A stretch of DNA of 5,253 nucleotides from Alphaproteobacteria bacterium (GTDB taxonomy: Bacteria; Pseudomonadota; Alphaproteobacteria; Puniceispirillales; Puniceispirillaceae). The notes beneath the pieces are model-generated. The model did not search any database and was not told the DNA's origin. It saw nothing but the letters and a program-made list of their open reading frames with translations. Positions 1 through 5,172 of the stretch are shown here, in pieces. The stretch spans positions 1 to 5,253 of the forward strand of contig JAACDT010000118.1 of NCBI GenBank assembly GCA_009936885.1, given 5' to 3'. The position numbers were made by a program, and so were the translations under genes. Each line of letters opens with the position of its first letter. Positions within the stretch are counted from its first letter, which is position 1.

Positions 1-95
1 GGCGCCAGTAGCCGGGCGGTGCTCAGGCAGCTGAATCCGGCACAACTCACCGAGCTCCTCGTGGCCTTGTTCCAGACCACGCTTCGGTGCGGCCT
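1..95. other. GC-rich segment of foreign or chimeric origin
   Basis: About 67% of these 95 bases are G or C (64 counted), whereas the adjoining efflux genes are AT-leaning. The change coincides with the point where CzcA homology ends, at about 91-96. On the plus strand, frame 1 is open from base 1 and has a GC-rich third position (27 of 32 codons), which suggests a protein-coding piece of a GC-rich gene reading rightwards, with peptide such as LRQLNPAQLTELLVALFQTT. I do not recognise the family. An insertion-sequence end, a deletion junction and an assembly chimera all remain possible. Confidence 0.5.
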
Positions 96-249
96 CAGTA
101 TTAATTTGAACTTGCACGTTCGTGATATCAGGAACAGCATCAATCGGAAGACGATTAAAATTGTAGATACCAAGAGCGCAAAAGCAAAGCACAACAATCA
201 TCACCAGCCAGCGGTGACGTATAGATAGGGAAACAATATTTTCTAACAT
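1..249 (-). CDS. czcA: CzcA/CusA-like heavy-metal RND pump, N-terminal fragment, disrupted
   Basis: This is the start of the inner-membrane, proton-driven RND pump that exports divalent metal ions through the CzcB and CzcC partners. The ATG is at 247-249, 31 nt after the czcB stop, with a weak AAAAGAG Shine-Dalgarno. Residues 1-53 are typical of the heavy-metal RND family: SIRHRWLV at 8-15, a first transmembrane helix at about 13-30, then RLPIDAVPDITNVQVQINTE at 33-52. After Ala53 the expected family continuation (PGYSPLE-type) is missing. The frame stays open to the window edge, but the 30 or so residues encoded there do not resemble CzcA and lie in much more GC-rich DNA. Only about 5% of a normal pump of roughly 1,040 residues is present, so the metal-specificity helix cannot be seen and Zn/Cd/Co versus Cu/Ag cannot be decided. 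The family call is strong; that the gene is truly disrupted is an inference. Confidence 0.85.
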   Translation of the reverse strand, partial: MLENIVSLSIRHRWLVMIVVLCFCALGIYNFNRLPIDAVPDITNVQVQINTEAAPKRGLEQGHEELGELCRIQLPEHRPATGA

Positions 250-280
250 GAGAATTCTCTTTTCATTACTTATTATATTT

Positions 281-1408
281 TTAATGTGAGTGAGCCGCAG
301 TGGCTTTTAAGATGTCTGATTTGACAATAAAACTTCCATCGGAAACATAAGCTTCTCCAGCTTTTAACCCTCTAATGATTTCAACATAACCATCGCTTTT
401 ACGGCCTGTTTTTACAGGACGAGGAATGTATGAATCCCCTTCCTTAATAAAGACAACATCCCCAAGTTCTTCCATTTTCTGTAAAGCACTTTCCTTAACG
501 GCAAGCTGTGCTTCGGCCACAGCAATGCTAACATCTCCCTCTATGGTCATACCTGGCTTCCATATACGTTCTGGATTAGGCAGGACAATAATGGCAATTT
601 GCGTTTGGGTTAATTCATCAGCCGTAGGAAACAACATGTCGATTTTGCCCATTGCGGTTTTATCGCCTTCGAGCGTATGGATAGAAACACGTTGTCCGCT
701 TTGTACATAATCAGCATCACGGGGAAATACATGAAATTTTGCCCATACGTCTGAAAGGTCTGCAATTACAAAAAGTGCGTCACCATTTGCGACATCTCCG
801 ATATTTGTATTACGTTCCAGAATAACACCGTTAATCGGCGCTGTTACATTATAGTCTTGGAGACTTTCATTCGATTCAATAACTGCCAGAACCTGCCCTT
901 TTTCAACACGTTCCCCCAAATTGACCTTAACACTCCGTACAATCCCCTCAAAACGCGCTCTTACATCGGCTTTTGTATTTTGATTGATTGTAATACGACC
1001 TGTAAGAGGAATTGTCTGGTCCACTTTTGCTGGAGAAACTTTGTCAATAACAATGCCCATGCGCTGAACAGATTCAGGCGCTATCTCAGCTTTACCTTCC
1101 TCATGTTCTCCATGTCCATCTTCACCTTCTTCATGACCTTCCTCAGATTTTTGGGTGTCGTGACCGTGATTATCATGCTCATCTTTTTGCTCATGACTTT
1201 CATGGCCGTGGTCATCGTGATTGTCCGCTTCTTCGCCATGGTCGTTATGCTCATCTCCATCATCATGCGCATGGCCTTCGGCCTCATCATGCGTTTCATG
1301 GGATTCTTCATGCGCGTGTCCATCCACATCCTGAGCGTGGGCTGGGATGATTGCAATCGGGGATATAAACCAGCTCAGCAAAGCTGCTATTAAAAAGTAA
1401 TGTTTCAT
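281..1408 (-). CDS. czcB: CzcB-like periplasmic adaptor (membrane fusion protein) with His-rich N-terminal tract
   Basis: This periplasmic adaptor links an RND metal pump to its outer-membrane channel. It has 375 residues. A signal peptide covers 1-25 (AHA before Gln26). Residues 31-102 form an extremely acidic metal-binding-type tract with 18 histidines and no cysteine. The conserved adaptor fold starts at about 110: first lipoyl half at about 150-180 (EGIVRSVKVNLGERVEKGQ), second at about 187-215 (VTAPINGVI), then beta-barrel (KPGMTIEG at 284-291) and membrane-proximal domain to about 366. The two lipoyl halves are joined by only a few residues (ESNESLQDY), so the alpha-helical hairpin seen in many adaptors is absent. 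The C-terminus ends AAHSH. The start ATG overlaps the czcC stop in an ATGA and is preceded by AGGAG 7 nt upstream, so translation is probably coupled. The His tract favours Zn/Co/Cd/Ni over Cu, but that is inference. Confidence 0.93.
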   Translation of the reverse strand: MKHYFLIAALLSWFISPIAIIPAHAQDVDGHAHEESHETHDEAEGHAHDDGDEHNDHGEEADNHDDHGHESHEQKDEHDNHGHDTQKSEEGHEEGEDGHGEHEEGKAEIAPESVQRMGIVIDKVSPAKVDQTIPLTGRITINQNTKADVRARFEGIVRSVKVNLGERVEKGQVLAVIESNESLQDYNVTAPINGVILERNTNIGDVANGDALFVIADLSDVWAKFHVFPRDADYVQSGQRVSIHTLEGDKTAMGKIDMLFPTADELTQTQIAIIVLPNPERIWKPGMTIEGDVSIAVAEAQLAVKESALQKMEELGDVVFIKEGDSYIPRPVKTGRKSDGYVEIIRGLKAGEAYVSDGSFIVKSDILKATAAHSH

Positions 1409-2691
1409 TTTTGGTCTCCTGTTTTTAGAGAAATTGTTTGTTGAATTAAATGCGCATGGGCATTCATAAGAAAATCAGCTTGTGCTTTTGCCTGATGTAA
1501 CTTCAACAGGCTATCAAGCTGAGCTTCCTGCATCTCATAGAGTGTTCGTTGCGCATCCAATAACTCTAGAAAGGAGAATCGACCAGAATTATAACCTTCA
1601 GAGGCCTGTTCATAAGCTTTCTGAGCACTTGGAATAATGTCATTTTTATAGGATTTAACTTCCTGAGATGCCGCAAGGAGCTGTTGATACACTTTTTCAG
1701 AAGCCTCTTTGAGTGACAGTAAAGTTGACCTGTTTTCATTTTCAGCCACTATCCGTTCGGCGCGCGCCTGAGCTATATTTCCCTGATTACGATCAGAAAT
1801 AGGAATTGGTATAGAAAGTGTTGCCATAAATGCATTGCTGTCGGTTTCGTTAAAACGACGAATACCTAAGCCTATTGTAGGATTTGGCACACCATAAGCC
1901 TTGGCCAGTTCTATATTGCTTTGCGCCTGCAGTTCTTTAAGCTTCATCATTTCAGCTTGTGGCAAGTTTTCAAGCGCCTTAATCAGTTGCTCCTTTTCCG
2001 GCACATCAACAGCCGTCTGAAGAAAACCAATCCCTTCATTGATTTGATCAACGCCACTGGCTAAAATACGCTCTAGCTGCGCTTTGGCAGAGGCTAATTC
2101 TTCTATGGCTTGCGCTTTTTCAATCGCAGCAGCTTTTTGCTCGATATCTACCTTGGTGTGTTGAATATCAGAAGCTGCTGCTGCACTCACACGCTTCTTA
2201 ACGGCCTCATCGGTTTTATCAGCTAATGCCAGACGTCTTTCGGCGAGCTTCAGTCTTTCTTGAGCGATGACATAACCTGCATATGATTGATGCGTGCTTG
2301 CCAATGTCGCCAAAATTTGAGAAACCGCTTCTTGCTTAGCAGCAGCGAGAGCATAGTTTGCGACATCTTTTCTATATGTACGCTTCCCTGCAATTTCGAT
2401 TTCCTGTTCCACCCCTAAGGTTAATTCAGCGCCATCAACGCCGGAAAAATCATCATCGCCCCCAAAGTTTTCAAGCTCCATAATTGCTTGAGGATTGGGG
2501 CGAAGACCTGCCTGAAGAGCTTGTCCTTCAGCAGACATGATAGAAGCAAGGTTCATTTTTATATCGGGATTATTTTCTAAAACAATTTGGAATACAGGAT
2601 ACAAATCTGTTTCCAAATTCTGCGCGTTACTCTGTAACGGCATAGAAAACAGCGCCGTACAGGTTAATAAAGTAAGTATTTTTTTATTCAT
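1405..2691 (-). CDS. czcC: CzcC/TolC-family outer-membrane efflux protein
   Basis: This is the outer-membrane channel subunit of the tripartite metal efflux pump. It has 428 residues, a normal length for the CzcC group. A signal peptide covers about 1-23 (SNA before Gln24). The stretch around Cys11 is not a convincing lipobox, so a CusC-type lipoprotein is unlikely. Two outer-membrane efflux (OEP) repeats follow, at about 30-210 and 240-410, with long heptad-like helices rich in Ala, Gln, Glu and Lys. Recognisable family stretches are YGVPNPTIGLGIR (266-278), LSIPIPISDRNQGNIAQARA (292-311) and GYNSGRFSFLELLDAQRTL (366-384). The start ATG at 2689-2691 has only a weak AGAGA ribosome site. The stop overlaps the czcB start by 4 nt. 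A promoter of its own is not obvious in the 107-nt gap upstream, so read-through from the CzcI-like gene is likely. Confidence 0.93.
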   Translation of the reverse strand: MNKKILTLLTCTALFSMPLQSNAQNLETDLYPVFQIVLENNPDIKMNLASIMSAEGQALQAGLRPNPQAIMELENFGGDDDFSGVDGAELTLGVEQEIEIAGKRTYRKDVANYALAAAKQEAVSQILATLASTHQSYAGYVIAQERLKLAERRLALADKTDEAVKKRVSAAAASDIQHTKVDIEQKAAAIEKAQAIEELASAKAQLERILASGVDQINEGIGFLQTAVDVPEKEQLIKALENLPQAEMMKLKELQAQSNIELAKAYGVPNPTIGLGIRRFNETDSNAFMATLSIPIPISDRNQGNIAQARAERIVAENENRSTLLSLKEASEKVYQQLLAASQEVKSYKNDIIPSAQKAYEQASEGYNSGRFSFLELLDAQRTLYEMQEAQLDSLLKLHQAKAQADFLMNAHAHLIQQTISLKTGDQK

Positions 2692-2727
2692 AGTTTATCT
2701 CTTTTGCTCGATTGATAGGAATTAATA

Positions 2728-2743
2728 CCAGCAAAGCCGCTGG
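2728..2743. repeat. small hairpin CCAGC-AAAGCC-GCTGG upstream of czcC
   Basis: A 5-bp perfect stem (2728-2732 with 2739-2743) encloses a 6-nt loop in the leader of czcC. Its outer base is shared with the edge of the larger inverted repeat. On the minus strand, TGG followed by TATTAA at 2722-2727 resembles an extended -10 box, but no -35 box stands at the right distance. It could be an operator, an RNA leader structure or chance. Confidence 0.25.
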
Positions 2744-2804
2744 CCTAGATCGGGCAAAAGTCTATGATAATAAGGATAAATCTAGACGCACTTTGCCCTT
2801 AGGC
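2743..2804. repeat. 62-bp imperfect inverted repeat between czcI-like and czcC genes
   Basis: Arms of 22 nt (2743-2764 and 2783-2804) surround an 18-nt centre. Three blocks pair: GCCTA with TAGGC, GGGCAAA with TTTGCCC, and GTCTA with TAGAC, giving 17 base pairs separated by small asymmetric bulges. The right arm contains the stop codon of the CzcI-like gene. The segment CTTTGCC at 2791-2797 can instead pair with GGCAAAG at 2802-2808, giving a 7-bp stem with a CTTA loop, so two mutually exclusive hairpins are possible in the minus-strand RNA. Neither is followed by a clear U-tract, so a simple intrinsic terminator is not supported. Confidence 0.55.
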
Positions 2805-3161
2805 AAAGATACGTGGGGGGCGCTTAAGGCCGTAAATAAGTTGGGAAGAAACCATAGAGGCGTTCAGGCTGAATTGCTTGTTTTTATTGGCATTTAAGCT
2901 ATGACCTAAATCAAATGCGTTCCCATAAAAATGAGTGTGATGACAACCATGCCCACAGTGACCGCACAAATGGTTATCCGCAGATTCTTCATTGGGAAAG
3001 CTATCATCTGTACTTTGGTTATCAGCTGATTGCGATTGTTCACAATCAGCCGTGACACAACTCAAAGATCCAGCGTCGTCAAAAGCATGCACAGCCGGGG
3101 AGGATAAAAACCCACCCAGCAAAAAAGTAGCCAGTACAAATATGTGCATAAAATTTTTCAT
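2799..3161 (-). CDS. small secreted Cys/His-rich protein, CzcI-like
   Basis: A 120-residue predicted periplasmic protein stands at the head of the efflux genes. A signal peptide covers about 1-26 (VHA before Phe27). The mature part is acidic and Ser/Asn-rich, with Cys35 and Cys40. It then has a dense cluster at 64-77: His64, Cys66, His68, Cys69, His71, Cys73, His74, His75 and His77. The C-terminus is GLKRPPRIFA; a Pro/Arg-rich tail after such a cluster is common in the CzcI and DUF2946-type small proteins of metal-resistance operons. The likely role is periplasmic metal binding or modulation of efflux expression; this is inferred from position and composition, not shown. ATG 3161 has no good ribosome site. 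A candidate promoter would start transcription almost at this codon, so a leaderless start, or the second Met at 3149, is possible. The gap to czcC is 107 nt. Confidence 0.75.
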   Translation of the reverse strand: MKNFMHIFVLATFLLGGFLSSPAVHAFDDAGSLSCVTADCEQSQSADNQSTDDSFPNEESADNHLCGHCGHGCHHTHFYGNAFDLGHSLNANKNKQFSLNASMVSSQLIYGLKRPPRIFA

Positions 3162-3168
3162 TATCTTA

Positions 3169-3197
3169 ATAATAACTTTGATTCAAAAAAATAACAA
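3169..3197 (-). promoter_or_regulatory. candidate promoter for the CzcI-like gene and efflux operon
   Basis: On the minus strand a TTGTTA -35 box (3192-3197) is followed after exactly 17 bp by a TATTAT -10 box (3169-3174). The predicted RNA start is at about 3162, beside the ATG of the CzcI-like gene, which implies a very short or absent leader. It lies in the 42-nt gap after the ATPase gene stop. The boxes are near consensus but the region is AT-rich, so chance matches are possible. No MerR-type 19-20 bp spacer is seen. Confidence 0.4.
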
Positions 3198-3203
3198 GAG
3201 AAA

Positions 3204-4448
3204 TTATCCCCATAAATTGCTTATCGGGATAGCCCATAAATTCTGCCCAAAAGGCACGACATCTTTGCCACGATACAGCACAACGCCACAAACGAAATCA
3301 TCGCTTGTAATGTTTTGCAGTTCTTCTAATCCTTTGAAATCAGATTTCGAAACACTATCACGTTGTTTCACCTCAATGGCGACCAATTGCCCATTTGGCT
3401 TTTCTACAACAAAATCAACTTCTTTGTTATCGCTTGTTCTGAAATGAAATAAGTCCATTTTATCATCACAAAATGTCATCAATTTAAGGAGTTCTGTCGC
3501 CACAAAATTTTCAAGTACATGACCAAATAGCTCTGGTCTGTTTTTCTCAAGATCACTTAATTCATATTGCATTAGGTGACAGAGCAACAACGTATCCGTC
3601 ATATACCCTTTGGGAGATTTCACCAGCCGTTTGCCAATGTTGCGATACCATGGTGCTAACTCAAAAGTCAGGAACAGCATTTTAAGCAATGTTTTGTAAT
3701 TACGTGAGGTCACAGGGTTAAGGCCCGCATCTCGAGCAATATCCGCATCATTGACCAAGCCACCTGCACGATTAGCCAGAATACGAAGCAAGTTAGGAAG
3801 TGTGCTGAGTTTCTCAATTTCAGCTAGCGCACGGACATCTCTCTGCAAGATCGTTGTGAGATAGCCATCAAACCAAGTTGTGCGCTCGTGGATATCTGCC
3901 CCCGATATTTCAGGGAATGTTGCAGTTCGAATAATGTCAGAGAGGTTTTGTTTGTTTTTATCTGCTTCAAAGTCTTTATTGAATAATCGTTCTATAAAAT
4001 CACCATTACCGCCCAGCGCTTCGGCGCCTGAGACAGGATAGAGCGTAAGTACATTCATGCGCCCCACTAGCGGATCTGAGAGTTTTGGCAAAGCCATGAT
4101 ATTGGCTGATCCTGTAAGCAAGAAACGACCTTTAAGTTTGGGACCTTGCGCTTGGCGCAACTCATCAACAACAACTTTCAAAGCCCTAAAAATCTCAGGC
4201 ACCAGCTGCACCTCATCGATAATCAATGCGCCCTTACGTTCTCTGAGATAACTCTCTGGTGCATTGGCAGCAGCAGCCATTTGCGTTGTACTATCAAATG
4301 TTACATATTCGGCAGGGTATTCTTTTTGAGCAATCGCTTGAACCAGCGTGCTTTTACCGGCTTGGCGTGGTCCATTGAGGAAAACAACTGGACTAACTTC
4401 TAGAGCCTTGAGAAGCTTGCTCCTCATATGCCGGTTAATATGCGCCAT
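3204..4448 (-). CDS. AAA ATPase with C-terminal DUF4143 domain
   Basis: The 414-residue product belongs to the common ATP-binding proteins made of AAA_14 plus DUF4143. Numbered from MAHI: Walker A GPRQAGKST at 26-34, Walker B ALIIDEVQ at 74-81, sensor-like LLTGSAN at 110-116, and a DUF4143 region from about 190. Near the C-terminus are ENFVATEL (313-320), EVDFVV (343-348) and AIEVK (357-361), the E...D...ExK pattern of a PD-(D/E)XK nuclease fold, with all key residues kept. The cellular role of the family is not settled. An ATG 42 nt further upstream (4490) extends the frame, but it has no ribosome site and lies at or before the predicted RNA start. The ATG at 4448 has AAAAAAGG 7 nt upstream, so I prefer it. 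There is no sequence link to metal efflux; such genes are often found in variable regions. Confidence 0.92.
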   Translation of the reverse strand: MAHINRHMRSKLLKALEVSPVVFLNGPRQAGKSTLVQAIAQKEYPAEYVTFDSTTQMAAAANAPESYLRERKGALIIDEVQLVPEIFRALKVVVDELRQAQGPKLKGRFLLTGSANIMALPKLSDPLVGRMNVLTLYPVSGAEALGGNGDFIERLFNKDFEADKNKQNLSDIIRTATFPEISGADIHERTTWFDGYLTTILQRDVRALAEIEKLSTLPNLLRILANRAGGLVNDADIARDAGLNPVTSRNYKTLLKMLFLTFELAPWYRNIGKRLVKSPKGYMTDTLLLCHLMQYELSDLEKNRPELFGHVLENFVATELLKLMTFCDDKMDLFHFRTSDNKEVDFVVEKPNGQLVAIEVKQRDSVSKSDFKGLEELQNITSDDFVCGVVLYRGKDVVPFGQNLWAIPISNLWG

Positions 4449-4492
4449 TGTTATACCTTTTTTATTTGTTCGTATAAATCTATCTTTCATAA

Positions 4493-4520
4493 ATTATAAA
4501 ACAAACTTTTATATTTGCAA
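4493..4520 (-). promoter_or_regulatory. sigma70-type promoter of the DUF4143 ATPase gene
   Basis: A TTGCAA -35 box (4515-4520), a 16-bp spacer and a perfect TATAAT -10 box (4493-4498) read on the minus strand. The predicted RNA start is at about 4486, which falls inside the upstream candidate start codon at 4488-4490 and supports the downstream ATG at 4448. It lies just after the stop of the DUF6900-like gene, so the ATPase can be expressed separately from that pair. Confidence 0.6.
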
Positions 4521-4529
4521 GAATTGTTT

Positions 4530-4706
4530 TTAGCCCTGTTTTCCTGCCTCATACGCTTCTTGCAAAGCATCTTTGATTGCCCAGACGGCCACATCGTGAA
4601 AATCAAGGCTGTCGCTGTTTCGGGTTTCCAGCGTTTCAAGGTTCAAATGCTTCTTGGCAATTTCGGTTAGAAGCTGGTCGATTTGCTGTTGGGTGGCTTT
4701 AGGCAT
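4530..4706 (-). CDS. 58-aa DUF6900-like small protein
   Basis: This short soluble protein has the core ETRNSDSLDFHDVAVWAIK (27-45) followed by DALQEAYEAG. I recognise this as the DUF6900 type, small proteins of unknown function often found on plasmids and integrated elements; the family name is from memory. The frame is open further upstream to 4820, but the best start is the ATG at 4704-4706. It has a strong AAGGAGG ribosome site (4713-4719) at a 6-nt spacing, and the preceding extra residues do not look like the family. This start overlaps the end of the upstream gene by 8 nt (ATGCCTAA), so the two are very probably translated in a coupled manner. No signal peptide, membrane segment or catalytic motif is visible. 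Confidence 0.8.
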   Translation of the reverse strand: MPKATQQQIDQLLTEIAKKHLNLETLETRNSDSLDFHDVAVWAIKDALQEAYEAGKQG

Positions 4707-4920
4707 ATTCACCCTCCTTGAAAACACGGTCGCTGATAAGCTCAAGGTCTGCGACAATATCGGCAACAAAGCCTGTGTCTCCCCAATTGATTTCTTCGGG
4801 GGGTGTTCCGAAATGGTCATCGCAAGCCGCCTGTAAACGCTTTAAAATTGCGTCAATGCGGGCTGTGTGTTCAATAAACCTGTCGCAGGCTCTTTGTTGA
4901 TTTTCTTGGCTTTTGGTCAC
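4699..4920 (-). CDS. 73-aa hypothetical protein of plasmid/accessory type
   Basis: A small acidic, mostly helical soluble protein begins with GTG at 4918-4920, preceded by AAAGGAG 8 nt upstream, which supports the start. The N-terminal half (about 8-34) is a helix containing FIEHTARIDAILKRLQ. The C-terminal half contains DDHFGTPPEEINWGDTG (34-50), then a second helix, and ends KEGEYA. Small proteins with an INWG-type segment and a GE-rich tail, beside DUF6900 genes, are familiar from plasmid-like regions of alphaproteobacteria; this is recollection, and no function is known. The last 8 nt overlap the DUF6900-like gene, so the two form a coupled pair. No transmembrane segment or DNA-binding motif is evident. 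Confidence 0.75.
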   Translation of the reverse strand: MTKSQENQQRACDRFIEHTARIDAILKRLQAACDDHFGTPPEEINWGDTGFVADIVADLELISDRVFKEGEYA

Positions 4921-5031
4921 CGTTTTTGCTCCTTTGTTAACACCAGTAACGCTTCATTTCCGAGGGTTATCAAGTCAATTAGCATCAGTTTTTGCTTATT
5001 CTTTTGAGGGGATCAGCGTGGCATCCGCATG

Positions 5032-5040
5032 TTATGCACA
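5032..5040 (+). promoter_or_regulatory. DnaA-box match TTATGCACA
   Basis: The 9-mer fits the TTATNCACA DnaA-box consensus. It stands 61 bp from the first of three 24-bp direct repeats, with AT-rich DNA between, which is the usual set of parts for an iteron-type plasmid origin. A single 9-mer can occur by chance, so its weight comes from the context. Confidence 0.4.
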
Positions 5041-5049
5041 AGACCTGCT

Positions 5050-5087
5050 GTTATCTTTTCTATTTCTTTTTTAAAGTTATCTTTTCT
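5050..5087. repeat. direct repeat of GTTATCTTTTCT in an AT-rich stretch
   Basis: The 12-mer GTTATCTTTTCT occurs at 5050-5061 and again at 5076-5087, 26 bp apart, inside a strongly pyrimidine-rich and AT-rich segment at about 5050-5096. In an origin this would be a candidate DNA-unwinding element with repeated 12/13-mers. It may also be low-complexity sequence. Confidence 0.45.
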
Positions 5088-5090
5088 TCC

Positions 5091-5122
5091 TTTATATGGT
5101 GTGGACACTTCTGGCGTGTCTA
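5091..5122 (-). promoter_or_regulatory. possible promoter overlapping the first repeat unit
   Basis: On the minus strand TAGACA (5117-5122) and TATAAA (5091-5096) are separated by 20 bp. The dyad GACAC-N7-GTGTC of repeat unit 1 (5104-5120) covers the spacer and reaches into the -35 box. If used, it would transcribe the two small genes starting at 4920 after a leader of about 165 nt, and a protein bound to the repeats would control it. The long spacer makes this a weak call. Confidence 0.22.
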
Positions 5123-5172
5123 GAGTGGACAGTTTCGGCGTGTCTAAACACGACACTTCTGGCGGGGTGTCA
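5101..5172. repeat. three 24-bp direct repeats (iteron-like), each with an internal dyad
   Basis: Units begin at 5101, 5125 and 5149, an exact 24-bp period. Unit 1 contains GACACTTCTGGCGTGTC (5104-5120), a dyad with GACAC and GTGTC arms and a 7-nt centre. Unit 2 contains GACAGTTTCGGCGTGTC (5128-5144). Unit 3 matches GACACTTCTGGCG (5152-5164) and then diverges. The regular spacing and conserved core fit iterons bound by a plasmid replication initiator, or a tandem operator array. The initiator gene is not in the window. Confidence 0.65.

Noticed and set aside
1081..1356. Second minus-strand frame, Met- and Lys-rich, inside czcB
   Set aside because: A frame-shifted reading of the repetitive His/Asp/Glu codons, giving low-complexity Met/Lys/Thr peptide with no family resemblance.
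857..1393. Long plus-strand open frame (178 codons) opposite czcB
   Set aside because: It is the complement of the His-rich tract: CAT and CAC codons read as ATG and GTG on the other strand, giving a Met/Val-rich peptide without stops. It has no ribosome site and the minus-strand gene is unmistakable.
2791..2808. CTTTGCC-CTTA-GGCAAAG as an intrinsic terminator of the CzcI-like gene
   Set aside because: The stem is good but no U-tract follows on either strand, and it overlaps the stop codon; it fits better as one part of a larger inverted repeat.
2712..2897. Plus-strand open frame of 61 codons in the czcI-czcC gap
   Set aside because: Half of it is antisense to the CzcI-like gene, the rest is the inverted repeat, and no start signal is present.
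2992..3447. Plus-strand open frame of 151 codons across the CzcI-like and ATPase genes
   Set aside because: It runs antisense across two convincing genes and their intergenic gap, has no ribosome site, and the peptide has no recognisable domain.
4707..4820. N-terminal extension of the DUF6900-like frame to an upstream ATG
   Set aside because: The extension overlaps the 73-aa gene in another frame, lacks a ribosome site, and the internal ATG at 4706 has an ideal AAGGAGG at the right spacing.
5101..5172. CRISPR array
   Set aside because: The units are directly adjacent at 24 bp with no unique spacers, there are only three, and no cas gene is present.
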